A stretch of 64,000 bases of DNA from Mucilaginibacter sabulilitoris (GTDB taxonomy: Bacteria > Bacteroidota > Bacteroidia > Sphingobacteriales > Sphingobacteriaceae). The notes under the pieces are model-generated. The model did not search any database, was not told where the DNA came from, and was given only the letters and a program-made list of their open reading frames with translations. This document shows positions 45,155 through 54,835 of this stretch, piece by piece. Each line of letters starts with the position of its first letter. Position 1 is the stretch's first letter. Where the stretch lies: the NCBI RefSeq assembly GCF_034262375.1, contig NZ_CP139558.1, positions 1,922,001-1,986,000 on the forward strand. Reading direction: 5' to 3'. The translations under genes were made by a program, and so were the position numbers.

Positions 45155-47632
45155 TTGAGCATCAAAAAGAAAATATTCCTAAACCTTATCATTTTGATAA
45201 ATACTTCCTTTTTAATGAAGGCTGTAGCTCAATCACCATATCTTATAAAAATAACCGAACAAGCTGTGATGCCTAAGGCCGGATTTTTAGAAATGGGGAC
45301 TAATAAAGCCGCTAACGGAGATGTGCTTACTTACAATAGCAATTATCTCATCAAGAATAACCAGCCTTGGTACCCGGTGATGGGTGAAATGCATTTTGCC
45401 AGGTGCGCGGCCAAAGACTGGGAGGCGTCTATATTAAAAATGAAAAGTTGTGGTATCCATATCATATCCACCTATATCTTCTGGAACTATACTGAAGAAA
45501 AGGAGGGCGTTTTTAACTGGTCGGGCAACAATGACCTGAGCGCCTTTTTAGCGCTTTGTAAAAAGCACAATATGTATGTGTGGCTGCGCCCAGGGCCCTG
45601 GGTGCATGCGGAGTTACGTAATGGTGGATTTCCCGACTGGCTTTTGAAGAAAAAGATCGGATTGCGTAAAAACGATAGTGCTTACATCGCTTGTGTTAAT
45701 CGTTTTTTTAAGCAGATAGCCCTGCAGTGCAGCGGTTACTGGTTTAAACGAAACGGAACAATCATAGGCGTTCAGATAGAGAATGAACTTGACTTTCGAA
45801 ACCAGGAAGCATTTAAACACATGCTGATCTTAAAAAAACTGGCTATCGCGGCAGGCATGGATGTACCTTATTATTCGGCTTTTGGGCAGGGGCCTGATAA
45901 TCAGACCGCTTTTATGTACATGATGGGCAGCTACCCGGACAGTCCATGGAGCCAGAACACAAAAAAGCTGATCAAACCTGTTTTTTTTATCAAGCCGCTG
46001 GAAGCAGACCGGGACATCGGGTCAGATCTTATAGGTAAGGTGGATGGAAAAGTACGGAATACCTACCCCAGACTGAGCGCTGAAATAGGAGGAGGGATGC
46101 AGGTAACCTATCACCGCCGCGTGGTGGTAAGTGCCGCTGATATTGCTGCCAACTCATTAACAAAAATTGCTGGTGGGCTCAACGGCATGGGATATTATAT
46201 GTTCGCGGGCGGACTCAATCCAACGGGCGCAACCTCCATGCAGGAGTCAAGAAGTACTGATTATCCTAACGATGTACCCCTGATTAATTATGACTTTCAG
46301 GCACCCATTGGCAGCATGGGTATTCTTAACGACACTTATGATGAGCTGAGATTGCAGCACATGTTTATAAGCGATTTTGGTTCGACACTGGTCACAATGC
46401 CCACCTACTTTCCAGAGGGAAGGAAAAACCTGAGCATTTCAACAGATACCGTACAAAGCTCTGCAAGGGTAACCAACAATAGTGGGTTTATATTTCTTTC
46501 CAACTATCAGCGGCATGTAAACATGCCTGCAGTCGAAAACTTTAATATGGGGATCGAAGTGGAGCATCATATCAGTTATGTGCCCGAAAAATCGACGACA
46601 TTTAAAGCAAATAGCTATGCTATATGGCCGTATAATTTAAAAATAGGAAACGCTGTGCTGCATTATGCCACTGCTCAGCCTTTATGCGTATTACATAATA
46701 ACGGGCATTTAACTTATGTGTTCTTCAGCGAAGATCGTACGGAATTTGCATTTACCCGGGGCTCTGTGAAAAATATTGAACATGTTAATAATGGGATAAA
46801 TCAAGAGGACAAGGTGTTTTGCCCAGGTAATGACCTTTCATTTTTTGATGTAACAGACGACGAGGGCACCGCTGCCAGGATTATCCTGCTAAGCAAATCC
46901 CAGGCGCTGCAATCCTACAAGGTAAAACTTAAACATAAGGAAGTACTGGTGATCAGTAACGGTAATGTGATTACAGATAATAACACGCTGAGTGTCGAAA
47001 AAACGGGCAGTGATATGTTGCAAATAAGAACATTCCCCAGTATCGGCCTCCAATCCAAATCTAAGTTATTCACCATAACGAAGGGCACAGACCGCATATT
47101 TTCTCACTATCGGCTGACTCCTGTGAAAACAGTAACCGGCAATGTATCCGTGTCGGAAAATAAAACTCTCTATGATACAATCGGAGCCTCGCTCTATAGG
47201 GATTCCTTGATACGGCAATACGCACGGCATAAAACTTTTAAGAAAACGCAGCCCGGGCCTTTATATCAATTACGCTTTCATGATTTGCCCGGGCAAAAGA
47301 GATATGATATGCAATTTAACGTGAACTATACAGACTTAGTAAGAGACTGGGAGGCGACAATCGCGTACGATGCTGATGTTATGGCCTTGTACAAGGAAAA
47401 CCGGCTGGTGTATGACCAGTTTAACTACAATGATACCTGCAAAATGAGGTTGAGCCGTTTTACGCAGAAAAAAGCCGGAAAATTACAGGCTCAGCTGCTC
47501 CCGAGCCCTGATGGCGCTGATGTGTACGTAGAGGATCAAACGAAAGACGCGCAGGATAAGTTGTGGCAAATGCCTTTGTTAAAAAAGGTAACGCTTAAAC
47601 CAGTTTACACCTATCAATTATTAATTAAATAA
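45155..47632 (+). CDS. GH35 beta-galactosidase
   Basis: Exo-acting beta-galactosidase of family GH35, 825 residues. Signal peptide about 5-26 (FLNLIILINTSFLMKAVAQ). The catalytic barrel has YPVMGEMHFAR (about 73-83), YIFWNYTEEKEG, LRPGPWVHAE, the acid/base Glu211 in GVQIENE, and the nucleophile Glu310 in SAEIGGG. C-terminal beta domains follow. The first codon is a TTG: it is the only choice that keeps the whole signal peptide, because the next ATG (45215) lies inside it. Located in the periplasm, it would trim terminal galactose from imported oligosaccharides. Confidence 0.93.
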   Translation: MSIKKKIFLNLIILINTSFLMKAVAQSPYLIKITEQAVMPKAGFLEMGTNKAANGDVLTYNSNYLIKNNQPWYPVMGEMHFARCAAKDWEASILKMKSCGIHIISTYIFWNYTEEKEGVFNWSGNNDLSAFLALCKKHNMYVWLRPGPWVHAELRNGGFPDWLLKKKIGLRKNDSAYIACVNRFFKQIALQCSGYWFKRNGTIIGVQIENELDFRNQEAFKHMLILKKLAIAAGMDVPYYSAFGQGPDNQTAFMYMMGSYPDSPWSQNTKKLIKPVFFIKPLEADRDIGSDLIGKVDGKVRNTYPRLSAEIGGGMQVTYHRRVVVSAADIAANSLTKIAGGLNGMGYYMFAGGLNPTGATSMQESRSTDYPNDVPLINYDFQAPIGSMGILNDTYDELRLQHMFISDFGSTLVTMPTYFPEGRKNLSISTDTVQSSARVTNNSGFIFLSNYQRHVNMPAVENFNMGIEVEHHISYVPEKSTTFKANSYAIWPYNLKIGNAVLHYATAQPLCVLHNNGHLTYVFFSEDRTEFAFTRGSVKNIEHVNNGINQEDKVFCPGNDLSFFDVTDDEGTAARIILLSKSQALQSYKVKLKHKEVLVISNGNVITDNNTLSVEKTGSDMLQIRTFPSIGLQSKSKLFTITKGTDRIFSHYRLTPVKTVTGNVSVSENKTLYDTIGASLYRDSLIRQYARHKTFKKTQPGPLYQLRFHDLPGQKRYDMQFNVNYTDLVRDWEATIAYDADVMALYKENRLVYDQFNYNDTCKMRLSRFTQKKAGKLQAQLLPSPDGADVYVEDQTKDAQDKLWQMPLLKKVTLKPVYTYQLLIK

Positions 47633-47683
47633 TGATCTATAAATGATTGCAGTGACTTTTTATTTAACCTAAATATTATCACA

Positions 47684-50215
47684 ATGAGGAAATTAACAAT
47701 TTGTTTCGCTTTTATTTTGTCAATGATCGGCATTGTAAATGCCCAGTCTGTAGTTAATCCCGGTTTTGAAACAGGCGCTTTGTCGCCCTGGACGATATGG
47801 CAGCCTGCGGGTGGCGGTTTACCACAGCTCATTACAACTAATGTACACACGGGAACCTACGCTGCCCAGGTGGGTACTGGGCGTTGCAGCCTGGAACAGA
47901 TTGTCACGGGACTAAAACCATGGACACAGTACACCTTGACAGCCTGGGTAAAAGTTTTGAACGTTGGCGACACGGTTACTGTTGGTGTTAAGCTTTTTAG
48001 GGGTACTACAGTTGTTGAAGCAAGGCCGTCAAGCACCAGTTATACCAAGTATACATTATCATTTATAACCGGCGGCAGCAATACGAAGGCAACCATTTAT
48101 TTTTTTAATACAAAAGCTACAGGAACGGCATTTGGTGATGATTTTGAAATCACGGAGAATACGCCGCCTGCGAGAAGCAATTACTATATCGATAATATAA
48201 GTGGCAATGATAGCAATACAGGAAAAAGCCCCGTGCTGGCCTGGAAAACAATAACCAAAGTAAACGGCAAGATCTTTTCTCCGGGAGATAGCATATTATT
48301 CAAAAATGATGGTACCTGGACCGGTACTTTACATCCACAGGGGGAAGGTGCAACAGGAAAACCTATCGTTATCAGTAATTATGGTAGCGGGGCTGCAAAG
48401 CCGCTCTTTAACGGAAACGGCGCTGTAAGGACGGTATATCTAAGCAACCAGCAGTATTTTGAAATTACAAATCTGGAAGTAACGAATAGTGTGAACCCCG
48501 GTAGCTCAAAACGTGGTATCGAGGTTGAAAATATTAATCGCGGAAAATTAACACATATCAAAATTTTTAATAATAATGTACATGATGTTTTGGGGGATAA
48601 TAACAGGGGCCAGGATGGCAGTATTGGCATCATGGTCGTGGTGAGAAAAGGAAGCTCAGGTTTTGTGCCATCCTGGTTTGATACCGTAGCCATTGAAAAC
48701 AACATTGTTAAAAAAGTAAACCGGACAGCCATTGGTAGCAGCTCTGATTGGCGTTGCCAGGCACAATGGGGCTGTACAACCAACAGTGGTTATTACCCTA
48801 CTACCAACATGGTGATCAGAAATAATTATGTGGAGGATGCAGGAGGTGACGGGATTGTGCCAATGGTTTGTTATGCAACATTGGTTGAACATAATATCGT
48901 GAACGGCGCAAACAAAAACTCAGGGACGGCAAATGCCGGTATGTGGTGCTATTCAGGCAATAAGAACCTCTTTCAATACAATGAAGCGTACAACGTGAAA
49001 ACGGCCATAGATGGCGAAGGATACGATGTTGATTTCGCCCAGGACAGTACCATATTTCAATACAATTACAGTCATGATAATGATGGCGGGTTTATGTTAT
49101 TGTGCACCAACATAGCGGGGGCTAATACCAATGCAACCGTACGGTATAATATAAGCCAGAATGACAAATACCGGATCATGATATTAAACGGTAATGTCCA
49201 AAATGCGAGGATCTATAACAACACCATGTACCTGCCTACGGGCTCTACTTCCCGGCCCATTGTGATTGACAACTGGGGAGGTGAGTTTCCGAAGGATATC
49301 TATATCCAGAATAATATTTTTCAGTTAACGGACGCTAACCAGTGGGTGGCTATGGATTCCATAAGCGGCACCAAAGTATTTGACTATAATATTATCTACG
49401 GTGTTCATACAACCGGTGAACCCACCGGCCCTCATAATATTTTTACTGACCCCTTATTAACCGCTCCCGGAACGGGAACAACAGGCGGTATGGTGAGCGG
49501 CACGTTAACGTTTGGAAATGTGGATGGATACAAATTACAGGCCGGTTCGCCGGCAATTGGCGCCGGTACAATAATCAGCGGAAACGGCGGTATGGATTAC
49601 TGGGGGAATGCAGTTGGCACGAGCAGTGCGCCCAATATCGGGGCTTATAATGGGACGCCTGTCTCTCCGCAACTTCGGAAAAATAGCTTTAGAGGCGAGC
49701 CTGCATCCAAAAAAGTTCAACTAAACTGGCTTACAGATCATGAAGAGCAGATTTCACATTTTATTTTGGAGCGAAGCATTGATGGCTCGGTCTTTAAAGA
49801 ACTGACAATGATCCCTGCAAAAGCACGCGCTTTTGATTACGAAAGTCTAGATTATAATCCAGTTGAAGGCAAGGTTTACTATAGACTAAATACTATTAGC
49901 AAAGAAAATAAAACGATTTATAGCGAAACGATCCCTGTTAATTATAAAAGCCAGCAATCGGGCTTGCTGTGTTTTCCTAATCCTATAAAAACAGGCCAGC
50001 AATTAAGTATATCCTACATATCGACGATATCCGGACCTGCAACTGTATACATCAGAAGCATAATGGGAAACAACATATACCAAAGTAAACTCAATGTTTC
50101 AAAAGGGAAAAACGATTCGCAAATTATATTGCCAAACATTCGCTCCGGTAATTATTTGGTACAGATAAGCAATGGAACGGATAAAATTATTGGAAAAGTA
50201 AATATAGTTGAATAG
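47684..50215 (+). CDS. Secreted beta-helix protein with N-terminal CBM and T9SS tail
   Basis: An 843-residue exported protein. Signal peptide about 1-20 (IVNAQ). A CBM4/9-like jelly roll (about 22-160, VVNPGFETGALSPWT...TAWVKV) is followed by YYIDNISGNDSNTGKSPVLAWKTI, the entry of a right-handed parallel beta-helix (about 165-600) of the pectate-lyase/DUF1565-like type. The C terminus (about 760-843, FPNPIKTGQQLSI...GNYLVQISNG) is a type A T9SS sorting domain, so it is exported to the cell surface by the type IX system. It may be a polysaccharide lyase or glycosidase acting on the intact polymer; no catalytic residue can be assigned with confidence. It is the only surface-secreted enzyme candidate of the locus. 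Confidence 0.86.
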   Translation: MRKLTICFAFILSMIGIVNAQSVVNPGFETGALSPWTIWQPAGGGLPQLITTNVHTGTYAAQVGTGRCSLEQIVTGLKPWTQYTLTAWVKVLNVGDTVTVGVKLFRGTTVVEARPSSTSYTKYTLSFITGGSNTKATIYFFNTKATGTAFGDDFEITENTPPARSNYYIDNISGNDSNTGKSPVLAWKTITKVNGKIFSPGDSILFKNDGTWTGTLHPQGEGATGKPIVISNYGSGAAKPLFNGNGAVRTVYLSNQQYFEITNLEVTNSVNPGSSKRGIEVENINRGKLTHIKIFNNNVHDVLGDNNRGQDGSIGIMVVVRKGSSGFVPSWFDTVAIENNIVKKVNRTAIGSSSDWRCQAQWGCTTNSGYYPTTNMVIRNNYVEDAGGDGIVPMVCYATLVEHNIVNGANKNSGTANAGMWCYSGNKNLFQYNEAYNVKTAIDGEGYDVDFAQDSTIFQYNYSHDNDGGFMLLCTNIAGANTNATVRYNISQNDKYRIMILNGNVQNARIYNNTMYLPTGSTSRPIVIDNWGGEFPKDIYIQNNIFQLTDANQWVAMDSISGTKVFDYNIIYGVHTTGEPTGPHNIFTDPLLTAPGTGTTGGMVSGTLTFGNVDGYKLQAGSPAIGAGTIISGNGGMDYWGNAVGTSSAPNIGAYNGTPVSPQLRKNSFRGEPASKKVQLNWLTDHEEQISHFILERSIDGSVFKELTMIPAKARAFDYESLDYNPVEGKVYYRLNTISKENKTIYSETIPVNYKSQQSGLLCFPNPIKTGQQLSISYISTISGPATVYIRSIMGNNIYQSKLNVSKGKNDSQIILPNIRSGNYLVQISNGTDKIIGKVNIVE

Positions 50216-50234
50216 GCCCATATACAACATAAAT

Positions 50235-51206
50235 ATGAGAGATGTGATAAAGTATTTTCAACTGAGGAGCATTTTGTTGGTGATTTTTTCGCTGCCCTTT
50301 TTCAATAACCAGGCAACTGCTGCTGCCGTAGATGAACCTGGAAATATAGTGGCGAGAATAAATGGGGAACCTATTTATGAAGAGGAGTATGAATTTATAA
50401 AGCAAGGGTTGAGATCCGACTGCATAACATATTTCGTGAACAAATACGGAACATATGATAGAACAGATTTTTGGGAACATTCATTTAAAGGCGAAATACC
50501 AAGGCTCTGGTTAAAAGAGAAAATATTAGAGAAATGTAAGGATCAGAAAGCCCGCCTGAGCGTGATGAATCAGTATGGAATTTTAATAGGTTTTAATTAT
50601 GAGGTATTTACGGCCAAGTGGAGACAGGAAAATATCGCTCGCGAAAGCGAGGTAAAAAAAGGAGGACTGGTTTATGGCACAATTGATTTTGATCAGCAAA
50701 CTTATTATTCCTATATCATCAGCAAATCGATATTGGATACCGAGCGCGAAATTGTCAGAAGATCCAATTTTTCTGAAAAGCAATGGAGTGAGTATTATGA
50801 AACCATAAAAACAAAGAAGTTCAGAAAATTACCATCCAAAGAAATTGTACTGTACAGGAGAAGTAATGGGATGACTGATTCGTTAAACGTAAAGTTTGAA
50901 GCCTCTGGCAGCAAGACGGACGAATTGGAATGGGGTGAGATTTATTCCAGGGCTTTATCGCTTAACAAGGTAGGGCAGTTTAGTGACCGGTTCTGTGATG
51001 TTAACAGAAATGACTGCATCATCAAATGTATTTCGATTACAGATAATGGTTTTTTCCCATATCAGGAAGTGATAGACAATGTAAAAATGCTTTATGCAGA
51101 AGAGATCATTCACAATTTATCAAAAAGGATGAAAGAACAATGTACTGTTGAGGTTTATGATGAAAACGATAAGCTGAACCTGGTATCAACACATAAACAG
51201 CTATGA
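50235..51206 (+). CDS. SurA-like periplasmic protein of the PUL
   Basis: The 323-residue protein has a signal peptide (about 10-30, LVIFSLPFFNNQATAA) and then NIVARINGEPIYEEEYEFI, which is the start of SurA/PrsA-type chaperone and PPIase proteins. The middle is mostly helical and charged, and a segment around SKEIVLYRRSNGMTDSLNV to VGQFSDRF is parvulin-like in outline, but I see no clear PPIase active site. It probably binds unfolded outer-membrane or secreted proteins in the periplasm. It starts 19 bases after the T9SS beta-helix gene, a TTG start overlapping that gene also being possible, and is followed by GH88 after 4 bases. A client among its neighbours is inferred. Confidence 0.65.
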   Translation: MRDVIKYFQLRSILLVIFSLPFFNNQATAAAVDEPGNIVARINGEPIYEEEYEFIKQGLRSDCITYFVNKYGTYDRTDFWEHSFKGEIPRLWLKEKILEKCKDQKARLSVMNQYGILIGFNYEVFTAKWRQENIARESEVKKGGLVYGTIDFDQQTYYSYIISKSILDTEREIVRRSNFSEKQWSEYYETIKTKKFRKLPSKEIVLYRRSNGMTDSLNVKFEASGSKTDELEWGEIYSRALSLNKVGQFSDRFCDVNRNDCIIKCISITDNGFFPYQEVIDNVKMLYAEEIIHNLSKRMKEQCTVEVYDENDKLNLVSTHKQL

Positions 51207-51210
51207 AAAA

Positions 51211-52422
51211 ATGAGATTTTGTAACACGGTTAAATATATGCTTGGTATAATGGTCTTGAACATTGTTCCACTATTATTATATGCACAACAGGATACTGCT
51301 CAGGTAAAAATGAGGGAATTGATAGCCAATAATTTTTTGTTTGCTACGCGGCAATATAAGTTATTGATACGCAACGTGCCTCCCGAAGTTATGCCAAAAA
51401 CCTATGATGTGCAGAAAAACAAGGTGATTGCAAGTGATATCAAATGGTGGTGTAGTGGTTTTTATCCGGGCACTCTACTGTATCTGTATGAATATTCCAG
51501 GGATACGGCTATCATGACCGAAGCTGTTAAACGGTTATCCATACTGGAAAAAGAGAAAACATATACCGGCAATCACGATCTGGGTTTTATGATGTACTGC
51601 AGCTTTGGCAATGCTTACCGCCTTACGGGCAATGCTTTGTATAAAGCGGTAATTATGACATCTGCCGGTTCGTTGGCTACCAGGTACCGCCCCTCAGTTA
51701 AGGCCATTCAGTCGTGGGATGCCTCCACCAATTTTAAATGCCCTGTGATTATTGATAACATGATGAACCTGGAATTGCTGGAATGGGCAGGCCATAACGG
51801 GGGCGATAAACGTTTTGAAGAGATAGCTGCCAACCATGCGAATACCACGCTCCGCAACCACTTCAGACCCAATTACAGTTGTTATCATGTTGTTGACTAT
51901 GATCCGGCATCCGGGCAGGTAATCAAAAAAAGAACATGGCAGGGATATTCGGATTCATCGTCATGGAGCAGGGGACAAAGCTGGGCATTATATGGATATA
52001 CTATGATGTACCGCTTCACCAAAAATAAAACCTACCTGCAGCAGGCAAAACAGGTAGCTGATTTTATTTTAAATAACCGCAATATGCCCGCAGATAAGGT
52101 GCCCGCGTGGGATTTTGATGCCCCCGATCAGCCTGAACAACCTAAAGATGCCTCAGCCGCCGCAATAATGGCTTCTGCGCTATTAGAACTTGGACAATAT
52201 ACCTACGGAAAAGAGAAGACCCGATACATCAATGTGGCGGAGAAAATGCTCCGCTCATTATCATCTTCAAAATACCGCGCGGCCTATGGCAGTAACGGAG
52301 GTTTTTTACTGATGCACAGCACAGGTGCATTGCCTTTTAAAAGTGAAGTAGATGTTCCGTTAACCTATGCTGATTATTACTTTCTGGAAGCCTTGCTTCG
52401 TTATCAAAAATGGTACTTATAA
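51211..52422 (+). CDS. GH88 unsaturated glucuronyl hydrolase
   Basis: Family GH88 (UGL) enzyme, 403 residues, which removes 4,5-unsaturated uronic acid from lyase products by hydrating the double bond. Signal peptide about 8-25. Conserved IKWWCSGFYPGTLL leads to the catalytic Asp123 in NHDLGF and the second Asp182 in IIDNMMNLELL, then SSSWSRGQSWALYGY and DASAAAIMASALLEL. Its presence implies that a lyase acts on a uronic-acid-containing polymer, for which the beta-helix protein two genes upstream is the natural candidate. Periplasmic. Confidence 0.94.
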   Translation: MRFCNTVKYMLGIMVLNIVPLLLYAQQDTAQVKMRELIANNFLFATRQYKLLIRNVPPEVMPKTYDVQKNKVIASDIKWWCSGFYPGTLLYLYEYSRDTAIMTEAVKRLSILEKEKTYTGNHDLGFMMYCSFGNAYRLTGNALYKAVIMTSAGSLATRYRPSVKAIQSWDASTNFKCPVIIDNMMNLELLEWAGHNGGDKRFEEIAANHANTTLRNHFRPNYSCYHVVDYDPASGQVIKKRTWQGYSDSSSWSRGQSWALYGYTMMYRFTKNKTYLQQAKQVADFILNNRNMPADKVPAWDFDAPDQPEQPKDASAAAIMASALLELGQYTYGKEKTRYINVAEKMLRSLSSSKYRAAYGSNGGFLLMHSTGALPFKSEVDVPLTYADYYFLEALLRYQKWYL

Positions 52423-52440
52423 TTTAATTCCAGTTCATAA

Positions 52441-53712
52441 ATGAACCAATTGAAAAGAAACTTTTGCATTACGATTATATTCTTCACTATAGGAATTGGC
52501 TGGAGCGGTACTTTACTGGCTCAAACCAATAATACTGATATTTTTAAGCCGGTTAACCCAACCGGTTTAATGGACCGGCAATACCTGGTTAAATTACTGT
52601 ATAAAATAGCATATCCGGTTATTCATAACCTGGCCAATAGTACCCTGAAAAAAAATATGCCTCTGGAAATATCGCAAGCCTATAACCTAAAGGCTGCAGA
52701 GGTGAGTTATTTAGAAGCAGTAGGCCGCACCGCGGCGGGTGTTGCACCTTGGCTGGCATTGCCTGATGATGGCACAGAGGAGGGAATACTCAGAAGCGGG
52801 TTACGTGCCGAGTTATTGAAAGGGTTCAAAAATGCCGTTGATCCTCAAAATGCCGATTATCTTAATTTCAGAAAAGGCAACCAGGCCATAGTTGATGCGG
52901 CGTACATGGCCCAGGCATTTCTACGCGCGCCCAAAGCGTTATGGGAACCTTTGGACAGTATAACCAAAAAACGTTTTATTAATGAATTCAAATCGCTGCG
53001 TACGCGTACGGGCGCCTATAATAACTGGCTGCTTTTTGCCGGTATTACCGAAGGTTTTCTGTTAAGCATAGGGGAGCAATATGACCCGGCAAGGTTAAAT
53101 ATTGCCTTATATAAAATGAAAGAATGGTATGTTGGGGATGGCTGGTACAGCGACGGGGAAAAATTCAGTATGGATTATTATAACGCTTATGTGATCCATC
53201 CGATGTTAGTGGATCTGTTGAGTATTACCAATGCCAGAAGGTTAACAAAAGAAAGTGAGTACGACCAGGCATTAAAAAGGATGGTGCGTTATGCCGAATT
53301 TTCTGAGCGGATCATATCCCCCGATGGGTACTATCCGCCAATCGGCCGTTCTGTGACCTATCGTACAGCAGCTTTTCAGGCGCTGGCACAAACTGCACTG
53401 ATCCATGCATTACCGAAAGATATATCACCTGCCCAGGTGCGTTGTGCCCTCACCAAAGTAACGGATAGGCTATTCAGCGGTAAGCAAAATTTTGATGCCC
53501 GCGGCTGGTTGGTACTGGGTTTTAACGGGTCTCAGCGCATGGCGGCTGATGTATATACCTCTACCGGCAGTTTATACATGGCCAGCTTAAGTTTTATCAC
53601 CCTTGGTTTACCCGCATCAGATCATTTCTGGACAGATCCGCCCACGCCATGGACGGCTGTTAAAGCCTGGAGCGGCATACCTTTGAAAAAAGATTATAAA
53701 GTAGAATATTAA
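52441..53712 (+). CDS. DUF2264 protein, probable glycosidase
   Basis: A 423-residue member of DUF2264 (PF10022), mostly alpha-helical and suggestive of an (alpha/alpha)6 barrel. Signal peptide about 9-28 (ITIIFFTIGIGWSGTLLAQ). Recognisable stretches are EAVGRTAAGVAPWLALPDDGTEEG-like sequence (about 90-113), YNNWLLFAGITEGFLL, KEWYVGDGWYSDGEKFSMDYYNAYVIHP (seen here in order) and SPDGYYPPIGRS. I recall, without being able to check, that such proteins were placed in CAZy GH154, linked to beta-glucuronidase activity. Position between GH88 and GH43 fits an enzyme on uronic-acid side groups. Confidence 0.85.
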   Translation: MNQLKRNFCITIIFFTIGIGWSGTLLAQTNNTDIFKPVNPTGLMDRQYLVKLLYKIAYPVIHNLANSTLKKNMPLEISQAYNLKAAEVSYLEAVGRTAAGVAPWLALPDDGTEEGILRSGLRAELLKGFKNAVDPQNADYLNFRKGNQAIVDAAYMAQAFLRAPKALWEPLDSITKKRFINEFKSLRTRTGAYNNWLLFAGITEGFLLSIGEQYDPARLNIALYKMKEWYVGDGWYSDGEKFSMDYYNAYVIHPMLVDLLSITNARRLTKESEYDQALKRMVRYAEFSERIISPDGYYPPIGRSVTYRTAAFQALAQTALIHALPKDISPAQVRCALTKVTDRLFSGKQNFDARGWLVLGFNGSQRMAADVYTSTGSLYMASLSFITLGLPASDHFWTDPPTPWTAVKAWSGIPLKKDYKVEY

Positions 53713-53731
53713 TCAGGCGATCTACCGGAAA

Positions 53732-54835
53732 ATGATGAACAATTTAAGCATAATAGTAATAATCGTTTCAGCACATTTATTAACCCTGACCACCGTTCAG
53801 GCACAGTCTGCGAGCGCGTTTCAGCCGGGAAAAGAATGGCCGGATAATCATGGCATCCACATCAATGCACATGGCGGAGGTGTATTGTGGCACAATGGTA
53901 ACTATTACTGGTTTGGCGAACACAAAGTGGCTGGTGAAAAAGGTAACAGAGCATATGTCGGTGTACACTGTTATACTTCAAAAGATCTTCATCATTGGGT
54001 AGACAGCGGGATTGTGCTTGCTGTCGACGGTGCCCAAAACAGCCCGATTGCCCCGGGAGCTATTATTGAACGGCCCAAGGTCATTTACAACAAAAAAAAT
54101 AAGCAATTTATCATGTGGTTCCACCTGGAATTAAAAGATCAGGGTTATAAAGCTGCATTGTGCGGTGTTGCCACAAGTAAAAAAATAACTGGTCCTTATG
54201 TTTTTCATCATGCCGAAAGACCTGATAAAGGCACCCTGCCCATCAGCTATAAACCGGATACAAATAAAGGAGATAGTATTTTATTAAGGGATAAAGAAAA
54301 AGGGCAAATGTCAAGAGATATGAACCTCTTTGTGGATGAAGATAATTCGGCCTATCTTATCTATACATCTGAAGAAAACCGTACGGTACATATTAGTCAG
54401 TTATCTGACGATTACTTATCAACCAGAGGGCGATTTGCCCGAGTATTCCCGGATAGGTTTATGGAGGCTGCGGCTATTTTTAAAGCCAATGGGAAGTATT
54501 TTTTCGTAGCATCCGGCTGCACCGGATGGGCTCCAAATGCGGCTCGTTCAGCGGTAGCTACTCATATATTCGGCCCTTGGCAAGAGCTGGGTAACCCCTG
54601 CGAAGGACCTGATTCGGCACTCACTTTCCATGGACAGAGCACCTTCGTTTTGCCCGTTATGGGGACTAAAAATACATTCATTTTTATGGCGGATAAATGG
54701 AACCCGAAAAATGCTATTGATGGCCGGTATTTATGGCTGCCTGTAGTTTTTAAAGCGAATAAATTTAAAGTGATGTGGAGTGAAAGCTGGGAGTTAGAGG
54801 ACCAAGCAAAACAGAAATCAATTAACAATGAATAA
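53732..54835 (+). CDS. GH43 glycosidase, exo-beta-1,3-galactanase-like subgroup
   Basis: A 367-residue five-bladed propeller enzyme of family GH43. Signal peptide about 8-25. GIHINAHGGGVLWHNGNYYWFGE (about 41-63, split here) is the subgroup signature. The acid is Glu245 in FMEAAAIF, and SGCTGWAPNAARSAVA and LTFHGQSTFV follow. The usual catalytic base Asp of GH43 is absent at the N-terminal position, where AHGGG occurs instead. In the exo-beta-1,3-galactanase group a Gln takes a role in catalysis, and Gln302 (HGQS) is the likely equivalent. This favours GH43_24/34-like action on galactose linkages. It overlaps the symporter gene by 8 bases. Confidence 0.88.
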   Translation: MMNNLSIIVIIVSAHLLTLTTVQAQSASAFQPGKEWPDNHGIHINAHGGGVLWHNGNYYWFGEHKVAGEKGNRAYVGVHCYTSKDLHHWVDSGIVLAVDGAQNSPIAPGAIIERPKVIYNKKNKQFIMWFHLELKDQGYKAALCGVATSKKITGPYVFHHAERPDKGTLPISYKPDTNKGDSILLRDKEKGQMSRDMNLFVDEDNSAYLIYTSEENRTVHISQLSDDYLSTRGRFARVFPDRFMEAAAIFKANGKYFFVASGCTGWAPNAARSAVATHIFGPWQELGNPCEGPDSALTFHGQSTFVLPVMGTKNTFIFMADKWNPKNAIDGRYLWLPVVFKANKFKVMWSESWELEDQAKQKSINNE

